Assembly (NCBI RefSeq): GCF_000515215.1
Contig: NZ_KI911557.1
Span: forward strand, 1,054,001 to 1,118,000
DNA: 64,000 nt
Direction: 5' to 3'
Source of the DNA: Methylomonas sp. 11b
Lineage (GTDB): Bacteria; Pseudomonadota; Gammaproteobacteria; Methylococcales; Methylomonadaceae
Shown in pieces: positions 1 to 10,095 of this stretch (the stretch's first letter is position 1; every line of letters begins with the position of its first letter). A model generated the notes under the pieces. The model had not been told where the DNA came from. It was given only the letters and a program-made list of their open reading frames with translations, and did no database searches. The translations under genes and the position numbers were made by a program.

Positions 1-51
1 GCTTTAGTCCCAAGACGCTTGCCGTTTTCGTATCAGCAGGCTGTTTAAAAC

Positions 52-238
52 TTGAATATAAAGATGCTTCCGCCAAGTTGTAAAAACCGTCGATCAAGCT
101 GTCCTTAGCCGAGCCCAAATCGCATGGATAAGTCGAAGCGTGCCCTCCATGGCTCTGGGCTACCCGCTCTTGTGCTCTGTGGGTATCCTGGCGGAAACGA
201 CGGTTTTTTGGGTCTGACAGAAGCATCTTTATATTCAA
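52..238. repeat. 187-bp inverted-repeat (MITE-like) element
   Basis: The outer arms are a perfect 19-bp inverted repeat (52-70 against 220-238). An inner 11-bp perfect inverted repeat (82-92 against 198-208) lies at exactly the same offset in each arm, so the ends form 41-nt imperfect terminal repeats around about 105 bp of unique sequence. No coding capacity is seen. It may be a miniature transposable element remnant or a large extragenic hairpin. No second copy was noticed in the window. Confidence 0.5.
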
Positions 239-459
239 ATCGCCATAGCACAAAATGGCGCGCATTGTATGTTGGCGATTTCCCAGTTGTCGTTAGGAGT
301 AAATCCCGAATTGTTTGCCAATAATTCCGGGCGTTAAGGATTTTGGCGGAATAATGTGCCGAAGCGCTTAAGAACATTAAGCACCTGGTTTGTTGGTTTA
401 AGGATTTAGTGGGAATAAACTCCGGCGATTCTGATTGCACCGAATAGCGAAGTTATGCT

Positions 460-480
460 CCCCTCTTTGAAAAAGAGGGG
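460..480. repeat. GC-rich hairpin, REP-like, downstream of ilvA
   Basis: A 9-bp perfect stem (CCCCTCTTT / AAAGAGGGG) with a 3-nt loop lies about 60 bp past the ilvA stop codon and is followed by GCTGGGGG and a T run on the plus strand. It could act as a transcript end for the leftward ilvA message or be a dispersed extragenic palindrome; a similar but weaker motif occurs between the GH3 and TPMT genes. Confidence 0.45.
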
Positions 481-538
481 CTGGGGGCATTTTTTAAATA
501 TATCCTAAGATTGGGAGGCTAAACCGGAGCGGAAAAGC

Positions 539-2077
539 TTAGCAACCGATGTCGGCAGATTCGCTGCCGCCAACGAACAGGCGGTAGGCTGGATTACCGG
601 TCTCATCCCGATAGGCAAGTCCTAAAACCGACAAGCATTGTTCAAAACGCCGGCGTTGCTCGCCGTCGATCTGTAAACCTATCAAGACCTTGCCAAAGGC
701 TGCGCCATGATTGCGGTAATGAAACAGACTGATATTCCACTGACTGCCCAGCGATAGCAAAAACTTCAGCAATGCGCCGGGACGCTCAGGAAACTGGATG
801 CTGTAGACGCTTTCTTTTAATTCGAACGGCGCATGACCGCCGACCATATAGCGGATGTGATCCTTGGCCAGTTCGTTGCCGGTCATATCGGTAACCGGAA
901 AACCGTCTTCGGCCAGTAGCTCGATCAGATGCTGCCGGTCGTTTTCCGCACCGCTGCTGCTGATACCGACAAACACTTGCGCCATGCGCGCATCGAAATA
1001 ACGGTAATTGAATTCGGTGATACTGCGCTTGCCGATGACTTTGCAAAATCTTAAAAAACTACCCGGCACCTCCGGTATTTCCACCGCCAGCAGAATTTCT
1101 CTATGTTCGCCTACCAAGGTGCGCTCGGCAACATAACGCAAGCGGTCGAAATTGATATTGGCACCGCTGTCGATGGCAATCAGGGTGTGTTGTTGTAGAT
1201 GCTGTTGTTCGGCGTATTTTTTCAAACCCGCCACCGCCAACGCGCCAGCCGGCTCGGCGACCGAGCGGGTGTCGTCGAAGATGTCCTTGATGGCCGCGCA
1301 AATCTCGTCGGTACTGACGGTGATTACCTGATCGACGTACTGCCGGGCGATGCGGAACGGTTCCTCGCCTATCTGCTTCACCGCCACGCCGTCGGCAAAC
1401 AAACCGACTTGTTCCAATATCACACGCTGGCCGGCTTGTAGGGCTTGATTCAAGCAATCAGCATCGTCCGGCTCCACCGCGATGACTTTAATCTCGGGGC
1501 GGACAAATTTGACGTAGGCGGCGATACCGGCCACCAGACCGCCGCCGCCGACCGGGACGAATATCGCGTGAATATCGCCGTTGTGCTGGCGCAGGATTTC
1601 CATCCCGACTGTGCCCTGCCCAGCTATCACTTCCGGGTCGTCGTAAGGATGAATAAAAGTCATGCCTTTTTCGGCGACCAATTCCATCGCGTGGGCGTAA
1701 GCATCGTCGTAAGAATCGCCATGCAGCACAATTTTCGCACCGCGCGCCTTGACCGATTTGATCTTGATTTCCGGTGTGGTTTTCGGCATCACAATCAAGG
1801 CTTTGATCCCCAATTTTTTGGCTGCCAAGGCCACACCTTGGGCGTGATTGCCGGCCGACGCGGCGATGACACCGTGAGCAGTTTGTTCGAGCGGCAGGGA
1901 GGCGATTTTGTTATAAGCGCCGCGCAATTTAAAGGAGAACACCGGCTGTAAATCTTCGCGTTTTAGATAGACCTTGTTGTTGGTTTTCTCCGACAGCGTA
2001 GCGGCAAAATCCAGCGGGGTTTCCTCGGCAACGTCGTAGACTTTTGCCCGCAATATTTTTTCTATGTATGTCTGCAT
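539..2077 (-). CDS. ilvA: biosynthetic threonine ammonia-lyase (threonine deaminase)
   Basis: PLP enzyme that deaminates threonine to 2-oxobutanoate, the first step of isoleucine synthesis. The 512-aa product has the fold-type II PLP domain with the Schiff-base lysine in SFKLRGAY (K50), the SAGNHAQG substrate loop (about 74-81) and the glycine-rich phosphate-binding loop PVGGGGLVAG (about 180). Two C-terminal ACT-like regulatory repeats follow (about 320-400 and 415-495), as in the long isoleucine-feedback-inhibited form. The ATG at 2077 is preferred over one 27 bases upstream because GAGGA sits 6 nt before it and the family N-terminus begins there. It is divergent from rpiA across about 190 bp. 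Confidence 0.95.
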   Translation of the reverse strand: MQTYIEKILRAKVYDVAEETPLDFAATLSEKTNNKVYLKREDLQPVFSFKLRGAYNKIASLPLEQTAHGVIAASAGNHAQGVALAAKKLGIKALIVMPKTTPEIKIKSVKARGAKIVLHGDSYDDAYAHAMELVAEKGMTFIHPYDDPEVIAGQGTVGMEILRQHNGDIHAIFVPVGGGGLVAGIAAYVKFVRPEIKVIAVEPDDADCLNQALQAGQRVILEQVGLFADGVAVKQIGEEPFRIARQYVDQVITVSTDEICAAIKDIFDDTRSVAEPAGALAVAGLKKYAEQQHLQQHTLIAIDSGANINFDRLRYVAERTLVGEHREILLAVEIPEVPGSFLRFCKVIGKRSITEFNYRYFDARMAQVFVGISSSGAENDRQHLIELLAEDGFPVTDMTGNELAKDHIRYMVGGHAPFELKESVYSIQFPERPGALLKFLLSLGSQWNISLFHYRNHGAAFGKVLIGLQIDGEQRRRFEQCLSVLGLAYRDETGNPAYRLFVGGSESADIGC

Positions 2078-2267
2078 TATTGTCCTCGGCAACTGCTGGC
2101 GCAATTGCCGTCCATGCTTAAGTCCTGGGGCTGTTTAGGCGAAGCTGCCTGGAGCCGTGTCGGCGTAAAAACTGCTGAGAGATCAGCGTCAATCGGTTAT
2201 TATCCCATACAATGACGGGTTAAACGCCGTGTCAGATTTATAAGAGCAATCCATCAGGACCATCACC

Positions 2268-2945
2268 ATGACTCAAGACGAATTAAAAAAACAAGTCGCT
2301 CAGGCTGCCCTGCAATATTTGAAAAACGTGCCCATCATCGGCATGGGAACCGGCTCCACCGTCACACATTTAATCAATCTGTTGGCCGACTGCGATTTCA
2401 AAAGAGACATCGAAGGCGCGGTATCCAGCTCGGCGAAAACCACCGAACATTTGCAATCTATCGGCATTCGCGTCATCGACCTGAATCAATCCGGCGATCT
2501 GGATATTTATGTGGACGGCGCGGATGAAGTTACCCCACATAAAAAAATGTTGAAAGGCGGCGGCGGCGCATTGACCCGCGAGAAAATCATCGCCGGCGCC
2601 AGCAAAAAATTTGTCTGCATCGTCGACGAAAGCAAATGCGTGGATGTGATGGGCAAGTTTCCGTTACCGGTTGAAGTATTGCCCTTGTCGCGCAGCTTTG
2701 TAGCCCGCCAATTGGCAAAACTGGGCGGCCAACCCGAATTGCGCATGAACAAAGACACCGGCGTCAGCTATATCACCGACAACGCTTGCGAGATTCTGGA
2801 TGTGCATAATTTGAGCATCCTGGATCCTGTCGAGCTGGAAAAAACCATCAACAATATCCCCGGCGTGATCACCAACGGTCTGTTTGCGATCCGTGCTGCG
2901 GATGTGGTGTTGGTGGGTAAAGGTAGCGAAGTGATTACTTACTAA
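2268..2945 (+). CDS. rpiA: ribose-5-phosphate isomerase A
   Basis: Interconverts ribose 5-phosphate and ribulose 5-phosphate in the pentose phosphate pathway, and in a methanotroph also supports regeneration of the ribulose monophosphate acceptor. The 225-aa product is of normal length and shows the RpiA signatures [12 protein letters not shown] (about 24-35), VDGADEV (about 82) and [12 protein letters not shown] (about 95). The gene stands alone and is followed by a strong hairpin at 2991-3034. Confidence 0.96.
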   Translation: MTQDELKKQVAQAALQYLKNVPIIGMGTGSTVTHLINLLADCDFKRDIEGAVSSSAKTTEHLQSIGIRVIDLNQSGDLDIYVDGADEVTPHKKMLKGGGGALTREKIIAGASKKFVCIVDESKCVDVMGKFPLPVEVLPLSRSFVARQLAKLGGQPELRMNKDTGVSYITDNACEILDVHNLSILDPVELEKTINNIPGVITNGLFAIRAADVVLVGKGSEVITY

Positions 2946-2990
2946 ACCGCTTATTGCGACAGGTTGTCCAGCGCGACGACCTTAATCGCC

Positions 2991-3034
2991 GAAAAGCCGG
3001 CAGAGCCCTACCCGTCTAGCCTTGCCGGCTTTTC
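2991..3034 (+). terminator. hairpin terminator after rpiA
   Basis: A perfect 12-bp inverted repeat, GAAAAGCCGGCA (2991-3002) and TGCCGGCTTTTC (3023-3034), encloses a 20-nt loop and ends in a short T run. It lies 46 bp past the rpiA stop and well before fhs, so a rho-independent end of the rpiA transcript is the natural reading. Confidence 0.7.
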
Positions 3035-3142
3035 TCCATTAAATTTCTGGCTGCCCAAGCCGTTGAACTCTACAATATCCGCCCATCGCAGCCGCCGGCT
3101 GCTCTGCTTTTGCAACATTTCTCAGAGTATTTAGGAACTACC

Positions 3143-4816
3143 ATGTCTGACATTGAAATTGCCCAACAGGCAAGCATGCGCCCGATTATCGATCTGGCCG
3201 GCGAAAAATTCGGCATTCCCGCGGAACATTTGGACCCTTACGGTCATTACAAAGCCAAAATTTCCCTGGAATATGTCAACAGCCTGACCGATAAAACCGA
3301 CGGCAAACTGATTTTAGTCACTGCGATTAGCCCCACCCCGGCCGGCGAGGGCAAAACCACCACCACGGTAGGTTTAGGTGACGCGCTGAACCGCATCGGC
3401 AAGAAAACCATTATCTGCCTGCGCGAACCGTCGCTTGGCCCCTGCTTTGGTGTAAAAGGCGGCGCGGCCGGCGGCGGTTATGCGCAAGTGGTGCCGATGG
3501 AAGACATCAATCTGCATTTTACCGGCGACTTTCACGCCATCGGCGTGGCGCACAATTTATTGTCGGCATTGATCGACAACCATATCAATCACGGCAACAA
3601 ACTGGACATCGACCCGCGCCGCATTCAATGGAAGCGCGTGATCGACATGAACGACCGGGCGTTGCGCAAAATCACCATCGGCCAGGGCGGACCCGCTAAT
3701 GGCTATTTGCGCGAAGACGGCTTCGACATTGTGGTCGCTTCGGAAGTTATGGCGATTCTGTGCTTGGCCACCAGCCGTGCCGACTTAAAAGAACGTTTGG
3801 GTCGCATCGTCATAGGCTACAAATCCGATAAAGTCACGCCGGTTTACGCCAGCGATCTGAAAGCTCATGGCGCGATGGCGGCCATATTAAAAGATGCGAT
3901 CAAACCTAACCTGGTGCAAACGCTGGAAAACAATCTGGCGATTATTCATGGTGGCCCGTTTGCCAACATCGCTCACGGCTGTAATACCGTCACCGCTACC
4001 AAAACGGCGTTGAAGCTGGCCGACTATGCGGTGACCGAAGCCGGTTTTGGTGCCGATTTGGGCGCGGAAAAATTTCTGGACATCAAATGCCGCATGTCCG
4101 GCTTAAAGCCCTCGGCAGTGGTATTGGTCGCGACGGTGCGGGCATTGAAATTCCACGGCGGCGTAGCCAAAGACGACTTGAACCAGGAAAATCTGGCAGC
4201 ATTGGAGCAAGGTTTTGCCAATCTGGAGCGCCATCTGCATAACATCACAACGCATTACGGGCTGCCCTGTGTCGTCAGCATCAATCATTTTACCTTCGAC
4301 ACCGATGCCGAAATCGCTTTGTTGCAGCAAAAATGCGAAGCCTTGGGCGTGAAATGCGTAGTCGCCAAACACTGGGCGTACGGTGGCGCCGGCGCGGAAC
4401 AGCTGGCTCAAGAGATACTGAACATCGTCGATCACCGCGAGCCCGGCTTTAATTTCGTTTACGACAGCGAAATGCCGCTATGGAATAAAATCGAAGCCAT
4501 CGCCACCAAGCTGTACGGCGCGGCAAGAATCAGCGCCAGCCCGAAAATCATTGCCGAGCTGAAGGCGCTGCAAGCCAACTACGGCCATTTCCCGGTCTGC
4601 ATGGCCAAAACCCAAATGTCATTTTCCACCAACCCCAACGCCAAGGGCGCACCGACCGACCACGTTGTGGAAATCAATGAAGTGCGCCTGGCCAACGGCG
4701 CCGGCTTCATCGTAGCAATTGCCGGCGACATGATGACCATGCCGGGCTTACCGAAAGTACCGGCGGCAGAGCGTATCGATATTAGCGACGAAGGCGTCAT
4801 CAGCGGTTTGTTCTAA
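3143..4816 (+). CDS. fhs: formate-tetrahydrofolate ligase
   Basis: ATP-dependent ligase that makes 10-formyl-THF from formate and THF, linking C1 oxidation to folate-bound C1 units. The 557-aa product has the typical length and the FTHFS P-loop [11 protein letters not shown] near residue 75, the [10 protein letters not shown] stretch, and a conserved C-terminus with [18 protein letters not shown] sequence (here [15 protein letters not shown]). The ATG at 3143 is chosen because AGGA lies 7 nt upstream; an upstream in-frame ATG lacks a site. In methanotrophs this enzyme can feed serine-cycle reactions. Confidence 0.96.
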   Translation: MSDIEIAQQASMRPIIDLAGEKFGIPAEHLDPYGHYKAKISLEYVNSLTDKTDGKLILVTAISPTPAGEGKTTTTVGLGDALNRIGKKTIICLREPSLGPCFGVKGGAAGGGYAQVVPMEDINLHFTGDFHAIGVAHNLLSALIDNHINHGNKLDIDPRRIQWKRVIDMNDRALRKITIGQGGPANGYLREDGFDIVVASEVMAILCLATSRADLKERLGRIVIGYKSDKVTPVYASDLKAHGAMAAILKDAIKPNLVQTLENNLAIIHGGPFANIAHGCNTVTATKTALKLADYAVTEAGFGADLGAEKFLDIKCRMSGLKPSAVVLVATVRALKFHGGVAKDDLNQENLAALEQGFANLERHLHNITTHYGLPCVVSINHFTFDTDAEIALLQQKCEALGVKCVVAKHWAYGGAGAEQLAQEILNIVDHREPGFNFVYDSEMPLWNKIEAIATKLYGAARISASPKIIAELKALQANYGHFPVCMAKTQMSFSTNPNAKGAPTDHVVEINEVRLANGAGFIVAIAGDMMTMPGLPKVPAAERIDISDEGVISGLF

Positions 4817-4956
4817 ATCTAAATATAGAAAGGCGAACGGAGTCGATTCGGCGAGTTTTTTTGAACGCAATCGGCCCGTTTCCCTCGACCTTGCACGTAG
4901 CAGGTATAAGCACCCTGGACTATGCTTGAGCATATAAATAGTCGCCGGGAGTGGAC

Positions 4957-6834
4957 ATGCTTGACCTGAAAACCGTTAAATTCAGCCACAAAATAGCGGC
5001 CCTATCGCTGATACCGTTGGCGGGCTTACTGCTAATGTCCTCCTTCGTGGTCTACACCCATATTGTGGAGATGCAGTCAGCGGGAAAGATTATCTCTTTA
5101 GCCGACTTTTCCGTGTACGCCAGCGATCTGGTACATGAATTACAAAAAGAACGCGGTTTGTCGGTGGGGCATTTGGGTAGCGGCGGCCAGAAATTCAAAG
5201 CAGAACTCGAGCAACAACGCTTAGCCACCGACGAAAAGCTGAAACAACTGAATGCGTTTCTCAAAACATTCGACACCCAAGCCGCCGCAACCAATCTGAA
5301 GGCGGGTTTGGCGGCGGCAGGCAGGCAAATCAACCAACTCGACGAGACTCGCCAGTCAGTCACTGCTTTACGCGCCAGCGGCGAAGCCACCATCAATTAC
5401 TATTCCAATCTGAATGCCGCTTATCTGGCCATCATCGCCCAATTGCCGCAGTTGAGCACCAATGTGCACATCAATCACAAACTGGATGCCTACGCCAATT
5501 TCCTGAAAGGCAAGGAACAAGCAGGCGTGGAGCGGGCCGTGTTGGCCAACACTTTTGCCAAGGATGCTTTTGGGCCTGGCATGTATGAAAAACTGGTGAC
5601 TCTGATCGCTTTTCAGAATACTTATCTGGATATTTTTGCCTCGGTAGCCCCCCAACCGTACCTGGATTTTTTACAACACACGCTGCGCGGACAGTTCATT
5701 GACGAAACTGCGGCCATGCGCAGCAAGGCGCTCAGCCATGCCGACAAGGGCGGTTTTGGGGTGGACCCGGCCCACTGGTTTGCGATGCAAACCGGCAAGA
5801 TCAATCTATTGAAAGAAGTGGAAAACTATATCGCCAAGGACACCATAGACTCGTCTAAGGCGATTGAAAGCAGCGCCATTCGCCGTTTGTTGTTCAACGG
5901 CGTGTTTATTGTTGTGGTAGCAGGTTTGTCTTTTTCGCTATTTTGGATACTGCGCAAGGACATAGCCGCTCAGTTGGGCGGGGAACCGTGGCAGGTCAAT
6001 AATCTGGCAGTCAATATCGCTGCCGGCAAACTGGAGCGACGGGGCATGCCACAAGCGGCGCAACATGTCGGCATTTTTGCCGCAATGCTGACCATGCAAA
6101 AACGTCTGGCCGATGTAATCGGCACCATCGGCAGCTGTTCGGCGCAAATCGCTCAAGCCTCTACTGAAGTCAATAATGCCGCGCAAACACTCAGTCAAAC
6201 CAGCTGCGAACAAGCGGCCAGTATCGAACAAACCAGCGCCGCACTGGAACAATTGACCGGGTCGGTGGAACACAACCACGAGAATGCGCAAACCACGGAA
6301 AAAATAGCGCTTACGGCTGCCGAATCGGCGCAAAGCGGTGAACAAGCAATCAGAGACACCGTGGTGGCGATGAACAAAATCGCCGAAAAAATCGGCTTAA
6401 TCGAAGCGATTGCCTACCAAACCAACTTGCTGTCATTAAACGCTTCGATCGTCGCCGCCAAAGCGGGCGAACACGGCGCCGGTTTCTCGGTGGTAGCGAC
6501 CGAGGTGCGAAAGTTGGCGACCCGCAGCCAGGATACCGCCAACGAAATCGGCGAACTAGCCAATACCGGCCTGGACATCGCTCAAAACGCCGGCCGTATC
6601 TTCAGCCAAATGCTGCCCAGCATTCAAAAAACCGCTACGCTTGTACAGGAAATAGCTACCGCATCCGACGAACAGGCTGCCGGCGTCCGGCAAATCAGTC
6701 AAGCGGTAGGACAGTTGGACACGGCGATTCAGCATAACGCGGCAGCTTCAGAGCAATTGGCCGCCACCGCGGAAGAGTTAAACGATCAAAGCCAAACGCT
6801 AATGCGGGAAGTCGGCTTTTTTAAGACGCAATAA
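4957..6834 (+). CDS. methyl-accepting chemotaxis protein with NIT-like sensor domain
   Basis: Inner-membrane chemoreceptor of about 625 aa. TM1 is near residues 15-38. The periplasmic part (about 40-310) carries the [13 protein letters not shown] motif typical of NIT (nitrate/nitrite sensing) domains, TM2 is near 315-335, and a HAMP-like linker and signalling coiled coil follow. The hairpin tip is unusual: [19 protein letters not shown] has V where almost all receptors have the first conserved E, K for R, and GAGF instead of GRGF (about 485-512). The start at 4957 is favoured over GTG 4951 because GGGAG lies 5-6 nt before it. Two hemerythrin genes follow closely. Confidence 0.88.
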   Translation: MLDLKTVKFSHKIAALSLIPLAGLLLMSSFVVYTHIVEMQSAGKIISLADFSVYASDLVHELQKERGLSVGHLGSGGQKFKAELEQQRLATDEKLKQLNAFLKTFDTQAAATNLKAGLAAAGRQINQLDETRQSVTALRASGEATINYYSNLNAAYLAIIAQLPQLSTNVHINHKLDAYANFLKGKEQAGVERAVLANTFAKDAFGPGMYEKLVTLIAFQNTYLDIFASVAPQPYLDFLQHTLRGQFIDETAAMRSKALSHADKGGFGVDPAHWFAMQTGKINLLKEVENYIAKDTIDSSKAIESSAIRRLLFNGVFIVVVAGLSFSLFWILRKDIAAQLGGEPWQVNNLAVNIAAGKLERRGMPQAAQHVGIFAAMLTMQKRLADVIGTIGSCSAQIAQASTEVNNAAQTLSQTSCEQAASIEQTSAALEQLTGSVEHNHENAQTTEKIALTAAESAQSGEQAIRDTVVAMNKIAEKIGLIEAIAYQTNLLSLNASIVAAKAGEHGAGFSVVATEVRKLATRSQDTANEIGELANTGLDIAQNAGRIFSQMLPSIQKTATLVQEIATASDEQAAGVRQISQAVGQLDTAIQHNAAASEQLAATAEELNDQSQTLMREVGFFKTQ

Positions 6835-6859
6835 CACGAAAAGATATTACGGTAACTAC

Positions 6860-7273
6860 ATGAACCAATTCGTTTGGGAAAATCATTATCTGCTCGGAAA
6901 CGAAAAGGTTGATCAACAACACAAAGAATTATTCCGTCTGGCAAACCGACTGCTAGCTTCGAAGGATATTCACGCGCTAACCGAGAACATCATGTTGCTG
7001 TACCACCATGTCAGGGAACATTTTCAAGCTGAAGAAGTCTTCATGAAGCAAAACGGTTATCCGGAATATCAACATCATGTGCAAACGCATAATCTGATGC
7101 TGGAAAAATTGGTGGAGTTTAGTAATGACATCAACCAGCAACAACAACTGGAGGCACTTGATGTGCCGGGCTTCATGCACGACTGGATTGCTCATATAGT
7201 GGCGGAAGACGCAGCGATTAATGCCTACTTCGCCAGCCAACAGGAGCAGAAATCCGGCAAGTCACTATATTGA
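6860..7273 (+). CDS. bacteriohemerythrin
   Basis: Small four-helix di-iron oxygen-binding protein (137 aa), soluble. All seven expected iron ligands can be placed with the spacing of the Methylococcus protein: H21, H54, E58, H73, H77, H112 and D117. In methanotrophs such proteins are thought to deliver oxygen to methane monooxygenase; the neighbouring receptor and che genes also allow an aerotaxis role. It lies 25 bp after the NIT-domain receptor and 37 bp before a second copy, so co-transcription is likely. Confidence 0.93.
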   Translation: MNQFVWENHYLLGNEKVDQQHKELFRLANRLLASKDIHALTENIMLLYHHVREHFQAEEVFMKQNGYPEYQHHVQTHNLMLEKLVEFSNDINQQQQLEALDVPGFMHDWIAHIVAEDAAINAYFASQQEQKSGKSLY

Positions 7274-7310
7274 ACCAAAGAGTTCATTTAAATAACGAAG
7301 GGAGCCAATT

Positions 7311-7730
7311 ATGAGCGAGTTTATCTGGCTAGATGACTACAAGATCGGCCACGCAACCGTGGACGCCCAACACCAGCACCTGTTCGAACTGGCCAACAAA
7401 ATTGTTGAAGCCGGTAGCAGCGAGGCATTGACGCATTTGTTCATGCTGTTTTATCAGCATGTTCGTGAGCATTTCGAAGCGGAAGAACAGCTAATGAAAC
7501 AATGCCGATACCCGGGTTATGTTCAACATATATCCGCTCATAATCAGATGCTGGAAAAGCTGAACGAAATTTCCGAAACAATTTTCGATAGACATTGGCA
7601 ACCGGCTGCTATCAAAGCATTCGTCACCCGGTGGGTGTTGGTACACATACGAGAAGAGGATAGGCTAATGGGAGAATATATGCATACTCTCCCCGAGTAT
7701 CGTTCGGACACGTGTCTTACAACCGAATGA
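7311..7730 (+). CDS. bacteriohemerythrin, second copy
   Basis: A 139-aa paralogue of the preceding gene with the full ligand set at identical positions (H21, H54, E58, H73, H77, H112, D117), so it should also bind a di-iron centre. Only the C-terminal tail and the helix 3-4 linker differ strongly. A good site (GGGAG, 5-6 nt upstream) precedes the ATG. It closes the rightward unit receptor-hemerythrin-hemerythrin and converges on cheW. Confidence 0.93.
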   Translation: MSEFIWLDDYKIGHATVDAQHQHLFELANKIVEAGSSEALTHLFMLFYQHVREHFEAEEQLMKQCRYPGYVQHISAHNQMLEKLNEISETIFDRHWQPAAIKAFVTRWVLVHIREEDRLMGEYMHTLPEYRSDTCLTTE

Positions 7731-7771
7731 TGATACTAATACCTTTTGTTCGGTTAATCGACTTACTTTAC

Positions 7772-8317
7772 TTAGTCAGCCACAGTGGCCAGCCGCTCCT
7801 GGGAGTGAGCCAAATCTCCAAGTAGCGACAATTCGTCAAGTGATAGAACGCGATTCATCGCCAACAGAATAACAAACACGTCGTCGACACGTGCCATAGC
7901 CTGAATAAAGTCGGTACGAATATCAGTACCAAAATCAGGAGCCGGCTGAATGTTGGCGGGCGGGATCTCTAAAATCTCCCTGACTTCGTCCACCAACATC
8001 CCGATCAATTGCGAACCATCATTCGTTTCAACCGCCACCAAGACGATGCAACTGCGCTTACTGACTTCAGTGCAACGCCGGCTTAAACGTGCCGATAAAT
8101 CGATAACCGGTACCACACTGCCGCGCAAATTGATCACTCCGTGAATATAGTCCGGCGTCAACGGTACCCGCGTCACGTTGGCAATCTCAATAATTTCCTT
8201 CACATCCAGAATACTGACTGCAAAACTTTCTGTCCCCACTAAAAAAGTCAGGTATTGGCCTACCTGCTCCTGAACCGCCACTGCCTGGCCGGTTTCTCTC
8301 CGAATCAGATTACTCAT
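7772..8317 (-). CDS. cheW: chemotaxis coupling protein CheW
   Basis: Cytoplasmic adaptor (181 aa) that links receptors to the CheA kinase. The CheW/SH3-like fold is recognised from QYLTFLVGTESFAVSILDVKEII, then TPDYIHGVINLRGSVVPVIDL and the MLVDEVREILEI stretch. GGAG lies 9 nt before the ATG. It is the last gene of the leftward operon that starts with the receptor at 14243, 17 bp behind another receptor gene. Confidence 0.95.
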   Translation of the reverse strand: MSNLIRRETGQAVAVQEQVGQYLTFLVGTESFAVSILDVKEIIEIANVTRVPLTPDYIHGVINLRGSVVPVIDLSARLSRRCTEVSKRSCIVLVAVETNDGSQLIGMLVDEVREILEIPPANIQPAPDFGTDIRTDFIQAMARVDDVFVILLAMNRVLSLDELSLLGDLAHSQERLATVAD

Positions 8318-8334
8318 GGTCTGTTCTCCAGAGA

Positions 8335-9975
8335 TTAAAAACGCTCAAAGTCTTTGTCGTTAAAATTAATCGACCCATCCGCTAAAGCCGGAGCCGCAGG
8401 CTTAGCAGCATAGCTGGGACTTACCGGACCTCTATTTGGGCGAGGTGCAGGCGGAGTCGATCTGTAATTTTGCGCTCTGTTGTCCTCCTCCAATTTAAAG
8501 AAGGCCACGGCGTGCTGCAGTTGGGTCGCTTGGCCATTTAATTCTTCTGAGGTCGCTGCTAATTCTTCTGAACTGGCGGCGTTTTGCTGGGTAGCCTTAT
8601 CCAATTGGCGCATGGCTTCGTTGATCTGATTGATGCCACTGGATTGTTCGATCGACGCGGCATTAATTTCTTGAACCAAATCGGCGGTTTTAGCGATATT
8701 AGGCACCACTGCGCTGATCAAACCACCGGCTTTCTCAGCTATCGCCACGCTATTAGTGGCCAATTCATTGATCTCTTCGGCGGTGACCCGACTACTTTCC
8801 GCCAACTTACGCACTTCTGCCGCTACCACCGCAAAACCTTTTCCGTGCTCACCGGCGGACGCGGCCTCGATGGCGGCGTTTAACGATAGCAGGTTTGTTT
8901 TGTAAGCAATGTCTTCGATTAAACCAATTTTTTTGGCGATGTGTTTCATGGCCGTTACCGTTTCGTTTACGGCATTACCGCCATCGCGGGCTTCGCTGGC
9001 AGATTTGGTGGCCATTTGTTCCGTGATATGCGCGTTTTCGGTATTTTGTTGTACCGACGAATTAAGTTGTTCAATCGACGAAGTCGTTTCTTCCACGCTT
9101 GCCGCTTGCTCGGTGGCCATTTGACTCATCGATTGCGCCGTGGCACTAACTTGCTGCGATGCGCTCAACAAGGCCTCTGAATTGGAACGCACTTCCTGCA
9201 CCACTCTGACCAAATGTCCGCGCATGTCTTTCAGGGCATTGGCAACCACACCGATCTCGTCTTCACGGTTAATGTTAATCGCAGTACTAAACTCGCCTTG
9301 CGCCAATGCGTCCACTACCCTTTGCAGTTCATTCAAAGGCAAAATAATGCCGCGCGTAATCACCCAGCCCAGTATGCCGGTGAATATCAAGATCGTTGCA
9401 CTGATTACATTCACCATAAAGGTTGCGCTTTCTTTTTCAGCCGCGGCTTCATCAGCTGACTTTTTGCCGACTTCAATCACGTATTCTTGGAACTTATCTA
9501 TATTGGTGTTGAACGCCTCAGCAATGGGCGCGCCGGCTACCAGTGCTGCGCGACTATCGGTATCGTTATTTTTTCGAGAGACTTCGATGATTTTATCGAT
9601 AGACAACGCATATTCCTTATAGGTTTTTGTCATCTCCTCCAACAGTTTGCGATCTTTTTCGTCATCAACCGTTTTCTCTATGGCAGCAAACGCCTTTTCA
9701 ATGCCATCCTGCGCATCTTTAACCGTTGCCTCGACTTTTGCCTTTTCGGCGATATCCTCGGTCAATACATGCCGATAGACCCGCACCCGTAAGCGTCCAA
9801 GTCGCTGGCCGGCATCACCCAGTGCCGCTAGAGCCGGCACAGTATTTAAGTTCGCAAAATTCGTCTTCTCATAGACACTCGTCATGCTGCGTTGACCTAT
9901 CCACGCCACAGCCGCCAAACCAATAATGGCCACCACGACCAGTAAAATCATTTTTCTTACCACGGTCATTTTCAT
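8335..9975 (-). CDS. methyl-accepting chemotaxis protein, four-helix-bundle sensor type
   Basis: Transmembrane receptor of 546 aa. TM1 (about 7-26), a periplasmic helical ligand domain of the Tar/4HB type (about 30-185), TM2 (about 187-208), HAMP ([19 protein letters not shown] onward) and a full signalling domain with the normal tip [19 protein letters not shown]. After a Pro/Ala-rich linker (about 495-530) the protein ends in DFERF, which fits the x-[HFYW]-x-x-[HFYW] tether used by some receptors to hold CheR and CheB. AAGGA lies 9-10 nt before the first ATG. It sits between cheA and cheW. Confidence 0.92.
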   Translation of the reverse strand: MKMTVVRKMILLVVVAIIGLAAVAWIGQRSMTSVYEKTNFANLNTVPALAALGDAGQRLGRLRVRVYRHVLTEDIAEKAKVEATVKDAQDGIEKAFAAIEKTVDDEKDRKLLEEMTKTYKEYALSIDKIIEVSRKNNDTDSRAALVAGAPIAEAFNTNIDKFQEYVIEVGKKSADEAAAEKESATFMVNVISATILIFTGILGWVITRGIILPLNELQRVVDALAQGEFSTAININREDEIGVVANALKDMRGHLVRVVQEVRSNSEALLSASQQVSATAQSMSQMATEQAASVEETTSSIEQLNSSVQQNTENAHITEQMATKSASEARDGGNAVNETVTAMKHIAKKIGLIEDIAYKTNLLSLNAAIEAASAGEHGKGFAVVAAEVRKLAESSRVTAEEINELATNSVAIAEKAGGLISAVVPNIAKTADLVQEINAASIEQSSGINQINEAMRQLDKATQQNAASSEELAATSEELNGQATQLQHAVAFFKLEEDNRAQNYRSTPPAPRPNRGPVSPSYAAKPAAPALADGSINFNDKDFERF

Positions 9976-10095
9976 TTTCTTATTCCTTATAAATTAAAGC
10001 CGGAACAGAGTGCCTTCAAGTAACGGGGAATTCTCCCGACAAAAGTGCAGCCTTTCACTGGCAAAAATAGAATCTACGGTCTTAAAGGGGACAGT

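Larger units (their letters stand above)
1..538. other. non-coding left flank
   Basis: I see no convincing gene here. Two overlapping open frames (105-440 minus, 124-324 plus) have low-complexity, family-less translations and lie across repeats, so I do not call them. The stretch holds a 187-bp inverted-repeat element (52-238), a degenerate 20-bp direct repeat (335-354 and 399-418, 17 of 20 identical) and a GC-rich hairpin just beyond the end of ilvA (460-480). Confidence 0.6.

Noticed and set aside
105..440. 111-codon open frame on the minus strand (and a 66-codon frame opposite)
   Set aside because: Lies across repeat sequence, has no family-like features and no ribosome site.
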